Shown piece after piece: positions 8,471-18,023 of a stretch of 64,000 nt of DNA (positions are counted from its first letter, which is position 1; each line of letters opens with the position of its first letter). Below the pieces are notes generated by a model, which had not been told where the DNA came from, searched no databases, and worked only from the letters and a program-made list of their open reading frames with translations. The DNA is from Methanolobus vulcani (GTDB lineage Archaea > Halobacteriota > Methanosarcinia > Methanosarcinales > Methanosarcinaceae), in assembly GCF_900100715.1 (NCBI RefSeq), contig NZ_FNCA01000002.1, forward strand, positions 310,001 through 374,000, read 5' to 3'. The position numbers and the translations under genes were made by a program.

Positions 8471-9919
8471 TTATTCTTTCTTTCTCTTAATCAGGAATGC
8501 CAGTCCAAGCATTGGAACGAGGGCAACTGCTTCAAATCCTGGTATTCCCGAACCTTCTTCAGAAGTCGTCTCCTCTTTTTGCTCATCAGCAGTTGTTGTT
8601 GCTTCTGTGGTATCAGTCTCGACAACAGTTTCTGTGTCTGCAGCAGTGGTTGCTGTTTCTCCTGGTACGACTATGGCAAATGGAGAGAATCCCGGGGTCG
8701 ATGAAGTGAAGTAGACATAGTCGTTGTCATCATCTGTTACCGCTGTCTCAAGTTCATCCCATTGTGTGGTATACCTCATCAATCTTATATTAACAGGATC
8801 AATGCCATTCTCATTCAGCCATGATTTCTCGACTGCAAAAGAGATCTGCGGATTGGCTATAGTGCTTGAGCTTGCCCATCCGGCCTTCCCGACCCAGATG
8901 TTCATGTATCTGTAAATATTACCATTTGGTTTGCTGTCTGAATATGCTGATTTGTCGTGCAGCACCTCAATTGTAACGTCAGTATATCCTGCATTTATCA
9001 GTGGCATGAAAGAGATTTCCTTTATGGGGTTCTGTTCTTCGGTGAACTCATAAAGTGATTCCACATCTTTCTGCACATATATCTTCTTAACATCCTTCAT
9101 GGCAATGTTCTCATATTCTTCACCACTGGCTCCTCCACCGCCACCGCCTCCTCCGCTACTGCTTGATGATGTAGAAGAGGAGCTGGACTCAGGTCCGGTA
9201 ACTGACGAAGTAGTGGTAACACTACCTCCGGGGATTGTTGATGTCACTGTAAGGGTAAAGGTGTTGCTGGATGCAGGGCTGTCAGCTGTAACTGTCCATG
9301 AACCTGAACTTGATGCAGTAGGTGCAATGGTTCCTAGGGTTGCAGGGTCCGTTCCGCTGCTAAGGCTCCATCCGCTTGGCAATGTCAGGTCAACCTTCAC
9401 ATTTGTAGCATCTGCAGCGCCTACCGATGCACTATTGGATACCACATAACTAATGACAACATCGTCTCCTGCAGATACTGATGAAACATCTGTGCTGGAA
9501 TCGATTGTCAGTACAGGTCTGTCTTTTACAGTAATGGCAGTAGATGAGATCTTAGCGTTGCTGCTTCCATCATCACCAGATGCTGATATCGTAAAGGGCG
9601 ATGCACTTGTTCCCGTGGAAGCTGCAGTAACAGTCCATGATATGGATTTGGTACCATCGCTTGTGAATTGTACCTGTTGTGTAGGGCTTGGCACTGTGAA
9701 CTGCCCGGAATTGTCAGAAAGTGTCAAGTCCACTGTCAGTGTGCCTGAAACACTTGCAGCAGTTACAGTTGAAGTAATAGTTATGCTCTCATCCTTCACA
9801 ACACTACTGTCGTAGTTGATACTTCCAATACTCAGGGAAGCAGTTGCAGAAGCAGTGGAAATTGTTCCCACTGCAATTAACATGGCCAGAAAAATCAATG
9901 CTATTCCTTTACTTCTCAT
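8471..9919 (-). CDS. PGF-CTERM surface protein with PGF-pre-PGF domain
   Basis: A 482-residue secreted protein. After a signal peptide (about 1-26) come two beta-sandwich-like Ser/Thr-rich domains (about 27-245), a Ser/Gly linker with an eight-glycine run, a PGF-pre-PGF-type domain (about 270-420), a Thr/Glu-rich stalk and a C-terminal sorting signal (IPGFEAVALVPMLGLAFLI, then KRKKE). The signal fits archaeosortase A processing with lipid anchoring, and artA is encoded at 52699-53514. The ATG at 9919 shares its first base with the stop of the giant upstream gene (TGATG), and GGAGGTG precedes it. The protein probably links that partner to the membrane, which is an inference. Confidence 0.88.
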   Translation of the reverse strand: MRSKGIALIFLAMLIAVGTISTASATASLSIGSINYDSSVVKDESITITSTVTAASVSGTLTVDLTLSDNSGQFTVPSPTQQVQFTSDGTKSISWTVTAASTGTSASPFTISASGDDGSSNAKISSTAITVKDRPVLTIDSSTDVSSVSAGDDVVISYVVSNSASVGAADATNVKVDLTLPSGWSLSSGTDPATLGTIAPTASSSGSWTVTADSPASSNTFTLTVTSTIPGGSVTTTSSVTGPESSSSSTSSSSSGGGGGGGGASGEEYENIAMKDVKKIYVQKDVESLYEFTEEQNPIKEISFMPLINAGYTDVTIEVLHDKSAYSDSKPNGNIYRYMNIWVGKAGWASSSTIANPQISFAVEKSWLNENGIDPVNIRLMRYTTQWDELETAVTDDDNDYVYFTSSTPGFSPFAIVVPGETATTAADTETVVETDTTEATTTADEQKEETTSEEGSGIPGFEAVALVPMLGLAFLIKRKKE

Positions 9920-12900
9920 CAATATCCACCTCCCATGGGGTCTCCTGCCATATCTCCACTGTCATACATGTTCATCTTGTCACTATTGACTCTATAGAAA
10001 TTGATCTTAAGGATCTCTTCTCCTCCAGATTGTTTATTCACACTTACAAAAGCTGTGTATTCTCCAAAATCATAGTTTATATCTCCCATGTCTTCAGACT
10101 TAATCTCAAGGATTCCCTCACCGTCCACAAGTGTGGCATTGATCATTGCAGAGCTCATATTCCAAGTAACTGGCAGATCAGCAGCCATTCCTTCATCATA
10201 TGTTCCTCCAAATGTCATCTTCAGGGATTTGAGTTCGGCATTACCTTCAACAGGTGTACCATCAAAGTCCCTTGCGGTGACGAATATCGTGATGCTGTCA
10301 TTTACATCAAGCTCTGTTGCCGGTGCAAAAGATTTTAGCACTGCGGTATTCGTACTGTCATTGATCTTCAGAGTAGGGAAAGATATTGGCCAGCTATCCA
10401 TATTGCCTGTACCTATTTCGGATGCAGTCCTCTCAGACATGTTCACTGTTACGATACTGTCACCAATTGACTCAGGTATGGAATCTCCATATCCCATTTC
10501 GGTAGTATATAGATCATAAATTGAATTCAGGTCCATATAGTTCTGCCAGTCTCTCAGTGTAGTAAGGTCAGCATCGTCATCGTATGTAGCTTCGGTAGGC
10601 ATATTGATTCCGTTTGCAAGACAATCAATGAGTAATATGTGATATCGATCATCTGAGGTTATCTCTCCAACACCGGCCGGTGCTGAACCACTGTCAAACA
10701 TACTGCCTGCTGATGCAATATCCATTCCCAGGTCTTCATCACTGAATGTTCCTGTATAGAAGATCGGATCATCTGATACCCATTCCGGTACAGGGTATAC
10801 CTGGGTGACACTACCATTGAACAGGATGAACTTTCCTCCCCATGTGGATACTGATGCCACATAGTAGTCGTTGAATCCATTGATACTTTCTCCAATGCGA
10901 TATTTGTCTGCATCACTGAAGTCACTTGCATTCACGACAAGCACACTGTCCTTTGTGTTAATGTAGGAGTTTGTCATCAGATCATACATGGTGCCTGCTT
11001 CGTCCTCATAACCAAAGATGTAATATTCCTGGTTATTGAAGTTCACCTGTGTCACAGCTCCTGAATAGGCTTTTGTTTCACCATTTGCGGTATTTCCATC
11101 TATCAGGGTTTCAGCAGCGTCCATTGTAAGGATCATCAGCGGATACCTGAGGGTCAGTGTAACATTGGCATCGGTCACATTTGTGACTTCGAAATCAAAT
11201 CCTCCCATCCAATATGTATCACCTTCAGTAAATGACTGTGTCTCAGGCTGTGAATTCCAGCTATATCCTGGAACTGTCCACGGCCATCCTACATAGGACA
11301 TTGCTACAGTCGCTGTTCCTCCGGATGAAGCTGTCAGAGTAAAATTCCACATATCATTATAGAATAGTGTGTTCTCACTCAGGTTCAGAACCACTGTGTC
11401 TCCTGTGTTATGTATCTGTGTGACATTATAATCCAGGTTGATGGTTGCACGACTTGAGTTGACAATTGAACCAGTTCCAATATCTCCTGCTACAAAGGTT
11501 GCTCCTCCGTCTGCAGAATAATTGAATGAACCTGTAGTACTGTTATAATACCATTCATCGAAAGGCCAGTTCAGGTTATACTTATCCTCGGGTCCGTAAT
11601 TATAGGCAGAAACACCTTTTACAAACTCCACCTCATCTCCGTATGCAAGAAGCATATTATTTCCAGGTACACCATCGCCGCTATTATCATCACTCAGCTT
11701 GATGAGTCCTACCTGTCCTGGAGTTCCAAGTGCTCCTGCAACAATAAAGTTACGTAGGTCAAAGCGTGAAAGTTCCCAGAACATCTCTTCGTTTGCAACC
11801 GCATACTCGCTTCCAATGGTGACATTGTAGTGTATCATCCATGAACCGGTTGGTATGTTTACTTCTGATGAGTTAATCTCAAGAAGTGCCAGTCCGCCGG
11901 AGGTTGTGGTTGTATTAACGTTCTCCAGATTATAGACTACCTTGCTTTCATCTATCAGGTAATCTATCTTCACTTCCTTATTTGCCAGAGCTTGTCCTGA
12001 CGGTGTTGTCACAAGGAATGGTATCTTTATTACAGAACCGTTGCTGAATGTTCCAAGGTTCATTCCATTCCAGCCTTTACTATATGTGCTGAATTCCAGC
12101 TGGTATGAAGAAGACTGGTACTTGTTGCTGAGCAGATATATCGGATTACCCCCAAACTGTATCGGTTCGCCTGCACTTGCATCTACATAACCTGCTGAGA
12201 AATTATAGGAGTTACTGACAAGAACTTTATCATACGTTCCGGATGTAATGGAATCTGCCATAAGTACGATATAATTGTCCTCATAGTATTCACCGTCTCC
12301 GTCAAGATCGATATTCTGCCATTCATCATCATGGAAATTGCTCATAAGGAATTTTCCAGACTTGCTCATTGCCATGATGCTCTGGTTTAGCATCACACCA
12401 TTTTTCAGAGTGTTCTGTCCTTCAAGTTCAATAGTTCCGTCTGATCTGATCTCGGTGATGGTCCATGTCCTTCCAGTGTAGTCAGTGAATGATGAACCTA
12501 CGGATTCATTGAATACCTGGGTTGCTGTATCGTCAGAAAGATTGCCTATCATATTAGAGTTATCTGTTACATTCTCATATTCAACGTAGATCGTGTCACG
12601 GACAGAATCCACAACCACCATTGAATAATATGGTACAAAACTATGGTTCCATGAATCATCACCCATGATCTCATAGCTACTTGTAACAGGCGATATATCA
12701 TTTCCACCAATGATTCTGCCACTGATCTTTCCTGCACTGACATTACCAATACTTTGTAATTGGTTCTTTTTTGTCAGTATATCGGTTGTGGCATTGATCG
12801 ATGTAACATTGGTGTAGTACTGAGCAGAACTGATACTTATTCTCATTGGGTTAGTAATAGTGACACTGGCAAGTTTAAGCTGGAACCAGAAATCAGTATA

Positions 12901-15900
12901 TACTTCGTTGTTTTCCTCATCTGTGACCTTAAGTGTCATCATGTAGGCACCCTGCCCCCAGCCACTGGTGTTAATGGATACATTGATCTCATTTGGATCT
13001 ATGCCGGCTTCTGTAGTAGTTATACCTGCCATCTGACTCTTTGTCTTGTAGCTGGTCATCCACATGCCTTCCTGCATGACATTCTCAACGGTCACGTTTG
13101 TAATGTTATGAGAACTGCTTCCCCACATCTGATCCTCAGATGCCTTTACAGTGACATTGATGAACCCACTTGTCGGGAACTCGTTTATCCAGTTGGAATC
13201 GACCCATGTTACAAACGCTGTGGTATGTACCCATGCGCTTCCTACCTCAGTGGTGTTCCCATCGGTTGCCTCGAATATGAATTCAAAGTTTCCTCCTCTG
13301 GAAACTCCAGGGTATTCATAGTATCCTGTTCCGTTGATACTTCCGATTTCAACCTCTGTATCATTGTACATGGTTGGCGGTGTCATCATGTCCCAATCTC
13401 CCATGGAAATTACTTTCTTAAGGGTGATGTTAACTTCTTTTGCATTGAAGCTGCTATCAAAGGCATTCAGTGTGAAGTTAATGGGTTGATCGATTCCGGC
13501 TTCCCATGAGGTGGAATATGGATTGAATATGAAATTGCTGACTTCGAACCATCCATTTCCATAGTCAATGATACCATCTTGTGTTGTCATTTTTATTCTG
13601 ACACTGTAGAATCCTGACTTCAGACTATTGGATGCTGAGACAGTCAATGTGGCATCGCCATTGGAGTTAGTTGTAACCGAAGTTGCTGAATCTGTAATAG
13701 AAATACTTTCTCCTGTCATTGAATACTTCACATCTTTAACTTCCAGTGAAGCAGAAGATACATTGTTTCCACTTATGTCCTGTATATGTACTGAAAGCTC
13801 AATGGTGTCATCTGCTCCGAATACCTTGTACATATTGGAGTTGTCATCAAAGACCGGATTGGCTTTTATCTTATAGAGTTTCTCATCGAACCATCCGTCA
13901 CCTATTACTGTTTTTGGAGTTCCGTCAACAGTAGCATTGACCCAGAATTTGACGTAATGGAAGCCCAGGTATGAGTCCGTAACATTGAATTTGAGGACTT
14001 TCTTATCACCTACAAAAGGCATATTGATGGTTGTCAGTACAGGGTCTTCCATGTATTCGGTCACGACCTCTGATGCACTATCACTCCAGGCCTCGATAAG
14101 TCCTACATCATTGATGTCAGATGCCGGTATTTCCAATCCTGTAGATGGATCGAATGCGGTGATCATTATCCTTGCCGTGGAGTTTGGAGCTACCGTAGGG
14201 CTGAACCATCCCATCTTGTTTACAGGTTCACCATGGACGAACATGTCCTGCACGGTAATACTTCTGCCTGCACTATTCCATTGGGAGATATTAACTCTTA
14301 CAAGTGTGTCATATACTCCATTTTGTGATGGCGTTGTGAAGTTGATTACAGCAAATGTATTTCCAATTGTCTTTTCAACTTCATCCTGGATATCTGATGG
14401 TACACTCAAATATGTAAAGAATGTACTCGCATTCATCAGTGACCAGTCAGTGATGAATTCATCTCCATTGTTATTGGTGATGTTCAGCCTGAACTTTTCA
14501 CTGTCAAGTTCGGTCATGGCCTCAAAATCAATATTTTCACCACTGCTGAGATTTGTTCCGGCTATTACCAAAAATCCCTCTTCTCCCGGTGCAAAACCGT
14601 CACTTTCCCCGTCATTCTTCGAAATTACTTTCAGAAATATCTCATACGCTTTGATGTTATAACTGGTATATGCTTTCTGGGTCTGGCTGTTTGTAACAGC
14701 TTCATATTCTACATAATATGTGTCTATCTCTTCACCAGCCGGAATTGTATAACTCGCAGTGTATGCACCTATATCACTATCGTATTCCAATTCCAGTTCA
14801 TTGAGGTATGATGCATTGTTCTTACTCGTGATATCAGCAGTTACTGTAGCTGTAGAAAGTGGTTCTCCTGAACTGATATTTGTCAAGTAGACAACTGGTA
14901 CTATTACCTCTCCACGGGCAAATGTGTGTTTTGGTGTGTTTTCGGTTGAGAGCATGTCACCGAACATGTTCATTGTGTTAACAACATATGATATGTGTCC
15001 AATATCTTCTGCTACCAGATGGTAGGTGCCCGCAACACTGGAAACTGTCATGGTTGTTGTGTTAAGCCCCATGGAGTTTGTTACAAGTTCTTTGCTGGAT
15101 ATGGATGTACCATTGTCCCTCAGGTTTTCAAGTGTAATGGTTCCTTCTATGGGTACACCACTGGCGTTTAGTGTGAGAACAGTAACATTAACACTTTGTC
15201 CGCCTGTGAAACTGGGTGTTATGGTCTTTGCCAGTGTAATTCCATTTTGTTTGTTAATGTTTATGAATTTATAGTCCACTCCGTTCAATTTAACTTTTGA
15301 TCCTTCTATAAGGTTCCCGATCACACTTATGCCTGTACTATCCGTACCCAGACTCATATCGGGGTCATCATCTACGTAGGCAACTTCATCATCAGATACC
15401 AGAAAATAGTATGTGGTACTTCCCAAAAGGGCTGATCCACCTGTTTTACTCTGATTGAGGGAACCAGTTATTCCATGATCCGCAGATAATGATACACTGA
15501 CGATGTCCCCTTCAGTGAATCTCACTTCTATGGTCTGAGGATCATTTTCTCCTACCACTGTCATATACAGATAAGGTGAAACGACACCAGTTTCGATGTC
15601 CACTGCAACCACAGTGTAACCACCTGAATCTGCAGGTACGGTCATTGTTGTTGAGAACGCACCTCCGGAAGCGGTGATTGTTTTATTTGATAATTGGTTT
15701 GCAGGATCAGTAAATTCGTAACCTGTGGGCCATATTATTATTTTTACTTCTCCAGTTTCATTACCGTCCTGAATTTCACCGGTAACCCTCATTGAGTCTC
15801 CGGCACCGTATGTTCTTCCGTCTATACTGAACTTCTGGATAGATGTAGCTGAAGCTAAAGGATTTATCAGCAATAATATCGCAGTAGTCAAAAGTACCAG

Positions 15901-15948
15901 GATGGCAATCCTGTTGTATTTTTTCAAATATTGTTTAGCACGATTCAT
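9919..15948 (-). CDS. giant secreted protein, 2009 residues, no visible anchor
   Basis: The N-terminus has a basic region and hydrophobic signal sequence (AILVLLTTAILLLINPLASA). Most of the rest reads as many Ig-like or MG2-like beta-sandwich domains, with phrases such as GDYTAFV-type edges, VTITNPMRI and FEFIFEATDGNT. N-glycosylation sequons (NVT, NMS, NGS) are frequent throughout. The C-terminus (NMYDSGDMAGDPMGGGY) has no transmembrane segment, PGF or PEF sorting signal, or S-layer anchor. It is the upstream gene of a coupled pair with the PGF-CTERM protein. I recognise no catalytic motif; an adhesin, sheath or outer-layer role is plausible but unproven. Confidence 0.85.
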   Translation of the reverse strand: MNRAKQYLKKYNRIAILVLLTTAILLLINPLASATSIQKFSIDGRTYGAGDSMRVTGEIQDGNETGEVKIIIWPTGYEFTDPANQLSNKTITASGGAFSTTMTVPADSGGYTVVAVDIETGVVSPYLYMTVVGENDPQTIEVRFTEGDIVSVSLSADHGITGSLNQSKTGGSALLGSTTYYFLVSDDEVAYVDDDPDMSLGTDSTGISVIGNLIEGSKVKLNGVDYKFININKQNGITLAKTITPSFTGGQSVNVTVLTLNASGVPIEGTITLENLRDNGTSISSKELVTNSMGLNTTTMTVSSVAGTYHLVAEDIGHISYVVNTMNMFGDMLSTENTPKHTFARGEVIVPVVYLTNISSGEPLSTATVTADITSKNNASYLNELELEYDSDIGAYTASYTIPAGEEIDTYYVEYEAVTNSQTQKAYTSYNIKAYEIFLKVISKNDGESDGFAPGEEGFLVIAGTNLSSGENIDFEAMTELDSEKFRLNITNNNGDEFITDWSLMNASTFFTYLSVPSDIQDEVEKTIGNTFAVINFTTPSQNGVYDTLVRVNISQWNSAGRSITVQDMFVHGEPVNKMGWFSPTVAPNSTARIMITAFDPSTGLEIPASDINDVGLIEAWSDSASEVVTEYMEDPVLTTINMPFVGDKKVLKFNVTDSYLGFHYVKFWVNATVDGTPKTVIGDGWFDEKLYKIKANPVFDDNSNMYKVFGADDTIELSVHIQDISGNNVSSASLEVKDVKYSMTGESISITDSATSVTTNSNGDATLTVSASNSLKSGFYSVRIKMTTQDGIIDYGNGWFEVSNFIFNPYSTSWEAGIDQPINFTLNAFDSSFNAKEVNITLKKVISMGDWDMMTPPTMYNDTEVEIGSINGTGYYEYPGVSRGGNFEFIFEATDGNTTEVGSAWVHTTAFVTWVDSNWINEFPTSGFINVTVKASEDQMWGSSSHNITNVTVENVMQEGMWMTSYKTKSQMAGITTTEAGIDPNEINVSINTSGWGQGAYMMTLKVTDEENNEVYTDFWFQLKLASVTITNPMRISISSAQYYTNVTSINATTDILTKKNQLQSIGNVSAGKISGRIIGGNDISPVTSSYEIMGDDSWNHSFVPYYSMVVVDSVRDTIYVEYENVTDNSNMIGNLSDDTATQVFNESVGSSFTDYTGRTWTITEIRSDGTIELEGQNTLKNGVMLNQSIMAMSKSGKFLMSNFHDDEWQNIDLDGDGEYYEDNYIVLMADSITSGTYDKVLVSNSYNFSAGYVDASAGEPIQFGGNPIYLLSNKYQSSSYQLEFSTYSKGWNGMNLGTFSNGSVIKIPFLVTTPSGQALANKEVKIDYLIDESKVVYNLENVNTTTTSGGLALLEINSSEVNIPTGSWMIHYNVTIGSEYAVANEEMFWELSRFDLRNFIVAGALGTPGQVGLIKLSDDNSGDGVPGNNMLLAYGDEVEFVKGVSAYNYGPEDKYNLNWPFDEWYYNSTTGSFNYSADGGATFVAGDIGTGSIVNSSRATINLDYNVTQIHNTGDTVVLNLSENTLFYNDMWNFTLTASSGGTATVAMSYVGWPWTVPGYSWNSQPETQSFTEGDTYWMGGFDFEVTNVTDANVTLTLRYPLMILTMDAAETLIDGNTANGETKAYSGAVTQVNFNNQEYYIFGYEDEAGTMYDLMTNSYINTKDSVLVVNASDFSDADKYRIGESINGFNDYYVASVSTWGGKFILFNGSVTQVYPVPEWVSDDPIFYTGTFSDEDLGMDIASAGSMFDSGSAPAGVGEITSDDRYHILLIDCLANGINMPTEATYDDDADLTTLRDWQNYMDLNSIYDLYTTEMGYGDSIPESIGDSIVTVNMSERTASEIGTGNMDSWPISFPTLKINDSTNTAVLKSFAPATELDVNDSITIFVTARDFDGTPVEGNAELKSLKMTFGGTYDEGMAADLPVTWNMSSAMINATLVDGEGILEIKSEDMGDINYDFGEYTAFVSVNKQSGGEEILKINFYRVNSDKMNMYDSGDMAGDPMGGGY

Positions 15949-16211
15949 TCTTTTGTCACATCCAACCCGTGATTAAAGAATTAGATTCACCAGAGTTATA
16001 TCTAAATTATATTATAAAAGAGCTACGTATAATACTTTATTTAAATCTTACACTGGTTATGTTTTTGTAGTGACAATTATTTCTGACAGTATCTTCTTCT
16101 CATAATTGTACTAATGAATCTTTTCTATGAGTAAGTATCATCATAATAAATCGTGATATATAATCGGTAAACTTTTATTTGATATTGCCAGAGATATGTT
16201 TAGGTGAAATT

Positions 16212-16397
16212 ATGGCCCACTCTGCAAATGGAAACATGGGCTCCTTTGCCCATATAGTACAATCCCTTCCTGATTATTCTGAGCTTATCATAGCTCTGTT
16301 GATACTCATACTGCTACTGATATCTATGGACGAGATCATGGATTTCATCTATATGGTAAGGGATATATTCACTTACAAAAGCATGCCTTTTAGCTGA
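16212..16397 (+). CDS. small single-span membrane protein
   Basis: A 61-residue protein starting MAHSANGNMGSF, with one strongly hydrophobic helix (LIIALLILILLLI) and a short charged tail. The ATG at 16212 has TAGGTGA at good spacing; the frame also extends to 16179. I do not recognise the family. A 7-bp hairpin overlaps its stop codon and supports a real transcription unit. It stands alone between the giant surface protein gene, from which it diverges, and the convergent metallo-beta-lactamase gene. Confidence 0.55.
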   Translation: MAHSANGNMGSFAHIVQSLPDYSELIIALLILILLLISMDEIMDFIYMVRDIFTYKSMPFS

Positions 16398-16431
16398 AGC
16401 TAAAAAATAGGATATGCCTTTCAAGGAAGGC
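16388..16431 (+). terminator. two tandem hairpins in convergent gap
   Basis: The first hairpin is TTTTAGC (16388-16394), loop TGAA, GCTAAAA (16399-16405). The second is GCCTT (16416-16420) with AAGGC (16427-16431). They lie between the stops of a plus-strand gene (16397) and a minus-strand gene (16434), followed by an AT-rich tract. Archaeal termination mainly needs T-tracts, so the hairpins may also protect 3' ends. Confidence 0.5.
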
Positions 16432-16433
16432 AA

Positions 16434-17843
16434 TTATTTATTCTTAAAAGGTGCCCATGGAAGAACGCACATGGGGCATTCAGGTCCAAATCCTGCTGCT
16501 GCATATCCAGTCATACCACCTGCAGCATTCATTACTTTTTCAAAACCGTGTTGAAGGAGGAGGCTACACCCCATTCCTGACCTCTGTCCTGAACCGCATA
16601 TTAATATCGTTTCAGCTTCAGTGTCCAGTTCAATGTATCTTTCTCTTAATTCATGTACGGGAATATTCACTGCCCCTTCAATGTGGAAATCTTCATACTC
16701 GGAAACTTCCCTGACATCCACTATCGTTGTTTTCTTTCCTTTTTGTATTCTGTCATTGAGCTCTGGTGCTGATATCTGGGGGATATGTTTTGCAGCAAAT
16801 CCTTCAGTTACCCATCCGTACATTCCTTGTTCAAGGTATCCTTCAACTTTATCAAGTCCTACGCGGTGCAACTGCTGACACGCATCAAAGGCTTGTGAAT
16901 AGTTGTCCGAAACAAGAAGTATGTTCTTATCAGGTGAAAGTAGCCATCCTGCATAGGTCGGGAAATTTGAATTGATATCTATGTTGTATGAATCCGGGAT
17001 GTGTTGTCCTCCATATGACTCAAAACTGCGAACATCGAGGACTATTGCATCATTCATTCTATTCATGAAAGTATCATTGTTCAGAGCTTCAGGGATTTGC
17101 AGTTCTTTTAACAATTCGGGTCCTTTGCGGTTTACTTCTGTGCATCTGCTAAAATGATCTGGTGCCGAAGGCATGTTATTTGTAAGTGAGCCTATGAATT
17201 CCGGCATGTCATCTATGAGAAGAGCGTAGTTGTACTTTCTTTCATATCCCATTGTGCTGCTTCTTTTTGATGCCATGGACCTTCCACAAAGTGAGCCTGC
17301 ACCATGTGCTGGATATATCTCACAGAATTCAGGTAGGTTGAGTAATTTTTCATGCAGTGTGTCATATAGTTTTGCAGCAAGTTCTTCAGCTCTTCCAGGG
17401 AACAGGTCAGGTCTGCCCACATCTCCCACAAACATCGTGTCACCACAAAATACGGCTACAGGTTCTTTTCCTCTAACTGTATCGACTACTATGTAGGATA
17501 TATGTTCCGGAGTATGGCCAGGAGTTTCTATTATATTGAGTCTGATGTCTTCTATCTCAACAGAATCTCCTTCTGAAAGTGGAATATGTTCAAAATCACA
17601 TTTTGCCTTTTCAGGTGCGTATATTGGTGCGCCTGTTCTTTTTGCGAGGTCTATGTGCCCTGAAATGAAATCTGCATGCAGGTGTGTTTCAAGGATGTGT
17701 GTGATTTTCACTCCCAGTTCTCTTGTAATGTCCAGGTAAATATCAATATCTCTTCTTGGATCAATTATTGCACAAGTTCTGTCGCCCGCTAGTATGTATG
17801 AGCTATGGGCTATTTTTTCGGTAAATATCTGTTGTATTATCAC
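16434..17843 (-). CDS. metallo-beta-lactamase/rhodanese fusion (persulfide dioxygenase-like)
   Basis: A 469-residue protein. The N-terminal metallo-beta-lactamase domain has the metal motif THLHADFISGH, with further ligands in ETPGHTPEH, FCGDTMFVGDVGRPD and YPAHGAGS. Two rhodanese domains follow. The first (IVLDVRSFESY) has no cysteine in its active loop (LLVSDNYSQ), so it is probably inactive. The second has CGSGQRSG and should carry persulfide. The architecture matches ETHE1-like sulfur-transfer enzymes, but activity in a strict anaerobe is uncertain. I chose the GTG at 17843 because GAGGGGAG precedes it; an ATG frame to 17915 would add an unlikely basic leader. Confidence 0.9.
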   Translation of the reverse strand: MIIQQIFTEKIAHSSYILAGDRTCAIIDPRRDIDIYLDITRELGVKITHILETHLHADFISGHIDLAKRTGAPIYAPEKAKCDFEHIPLSEGDSVEIEDIRLNIIETPGHTPEHISYIVVDTVRGKEPVAVFCGDTMFVGDVGRPDLFPGRAEELAAKLYDTLHEKLLNLPEFCEIYPAHGAGSLCGRSMASKRSSTMGYERKYNYALLIDDMPEFIGSLTNNMPSAPDHFSRCTEVNRKGPELLKELQIPEALNNDTFMNRMNDAIVLDVRSFESYGGQHIPDSYNIDINSNFPTYAGWLLSPDKNILLVSDNYSQAFDACQQLHRVGLDKVEGYLEQGMYGWVTEGFAAKHIPQISAPELNDRIQKGKKTTIVDVREVSEYEDFHIEGAVNIPVHELRERYIELDTEAETILICGSGQRSGMGCSLLLQHGFEKVMNAAGGMTGYAAAGFGPECPMCVLPWAPFKNK

Positions 17844-17970
17844 TTCTAACTCCCCTCTACTAATCTGGCATTTTCGCTTTAGTATTTTATGCTGTTTTTT
17901 GGTTTCTTTTTCCATTCGTTCTTCAGTCTACATTCGATCTTGTTTGGAGTATCTACAAAAATATGCTTGA

Positions 17971-17991
17971 TTTTTGACTAACATTCAAAAA
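17971..17991. promoter_or_regulatory. inverted repeat upstream of DtxR-like gene
   Basis: A perfect 7-7-7 palindrome, TTTTTGA, seven bases, TCAAAAA, lies directly before the TATA-like sequence CATATATAT (about 17993-18001) of the regulator gene starting at 18024. Its position fits a repressor operator, possibly autoregulatory. A shorter similar element (TTGG, seven bases, CCAA at 18525-18539) precedes the znuA-like gene. The link to this regulator is inference. Confidence 0.4.
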
Positions 17992-18023
17992 GCATATATA
18001 TCTCTTCAATATAATGGGTTAGC

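Noticed and set aside
9139-9185. Short tandem repeats suggesting a CRISPR or satellite
   Set aside because: They are repeated Gly and Ser codons of a protein linker inside a coding frame.
9099-9815. Plus-strand frames rich in Pro, Val and Ser opposite the PGF-CTERM gene
   Set aside because: The proline run is the complement of the Gly linker; the minus-strand protein has a signal peptide and sorting signal, so these are shadows.
12760-14662. Plus-strand frames of 225-249 residues opposite the giant gene
   Set aside because: No recognisable domain and no ribosome site; the minus strand is continuously coding with a signal peptide.
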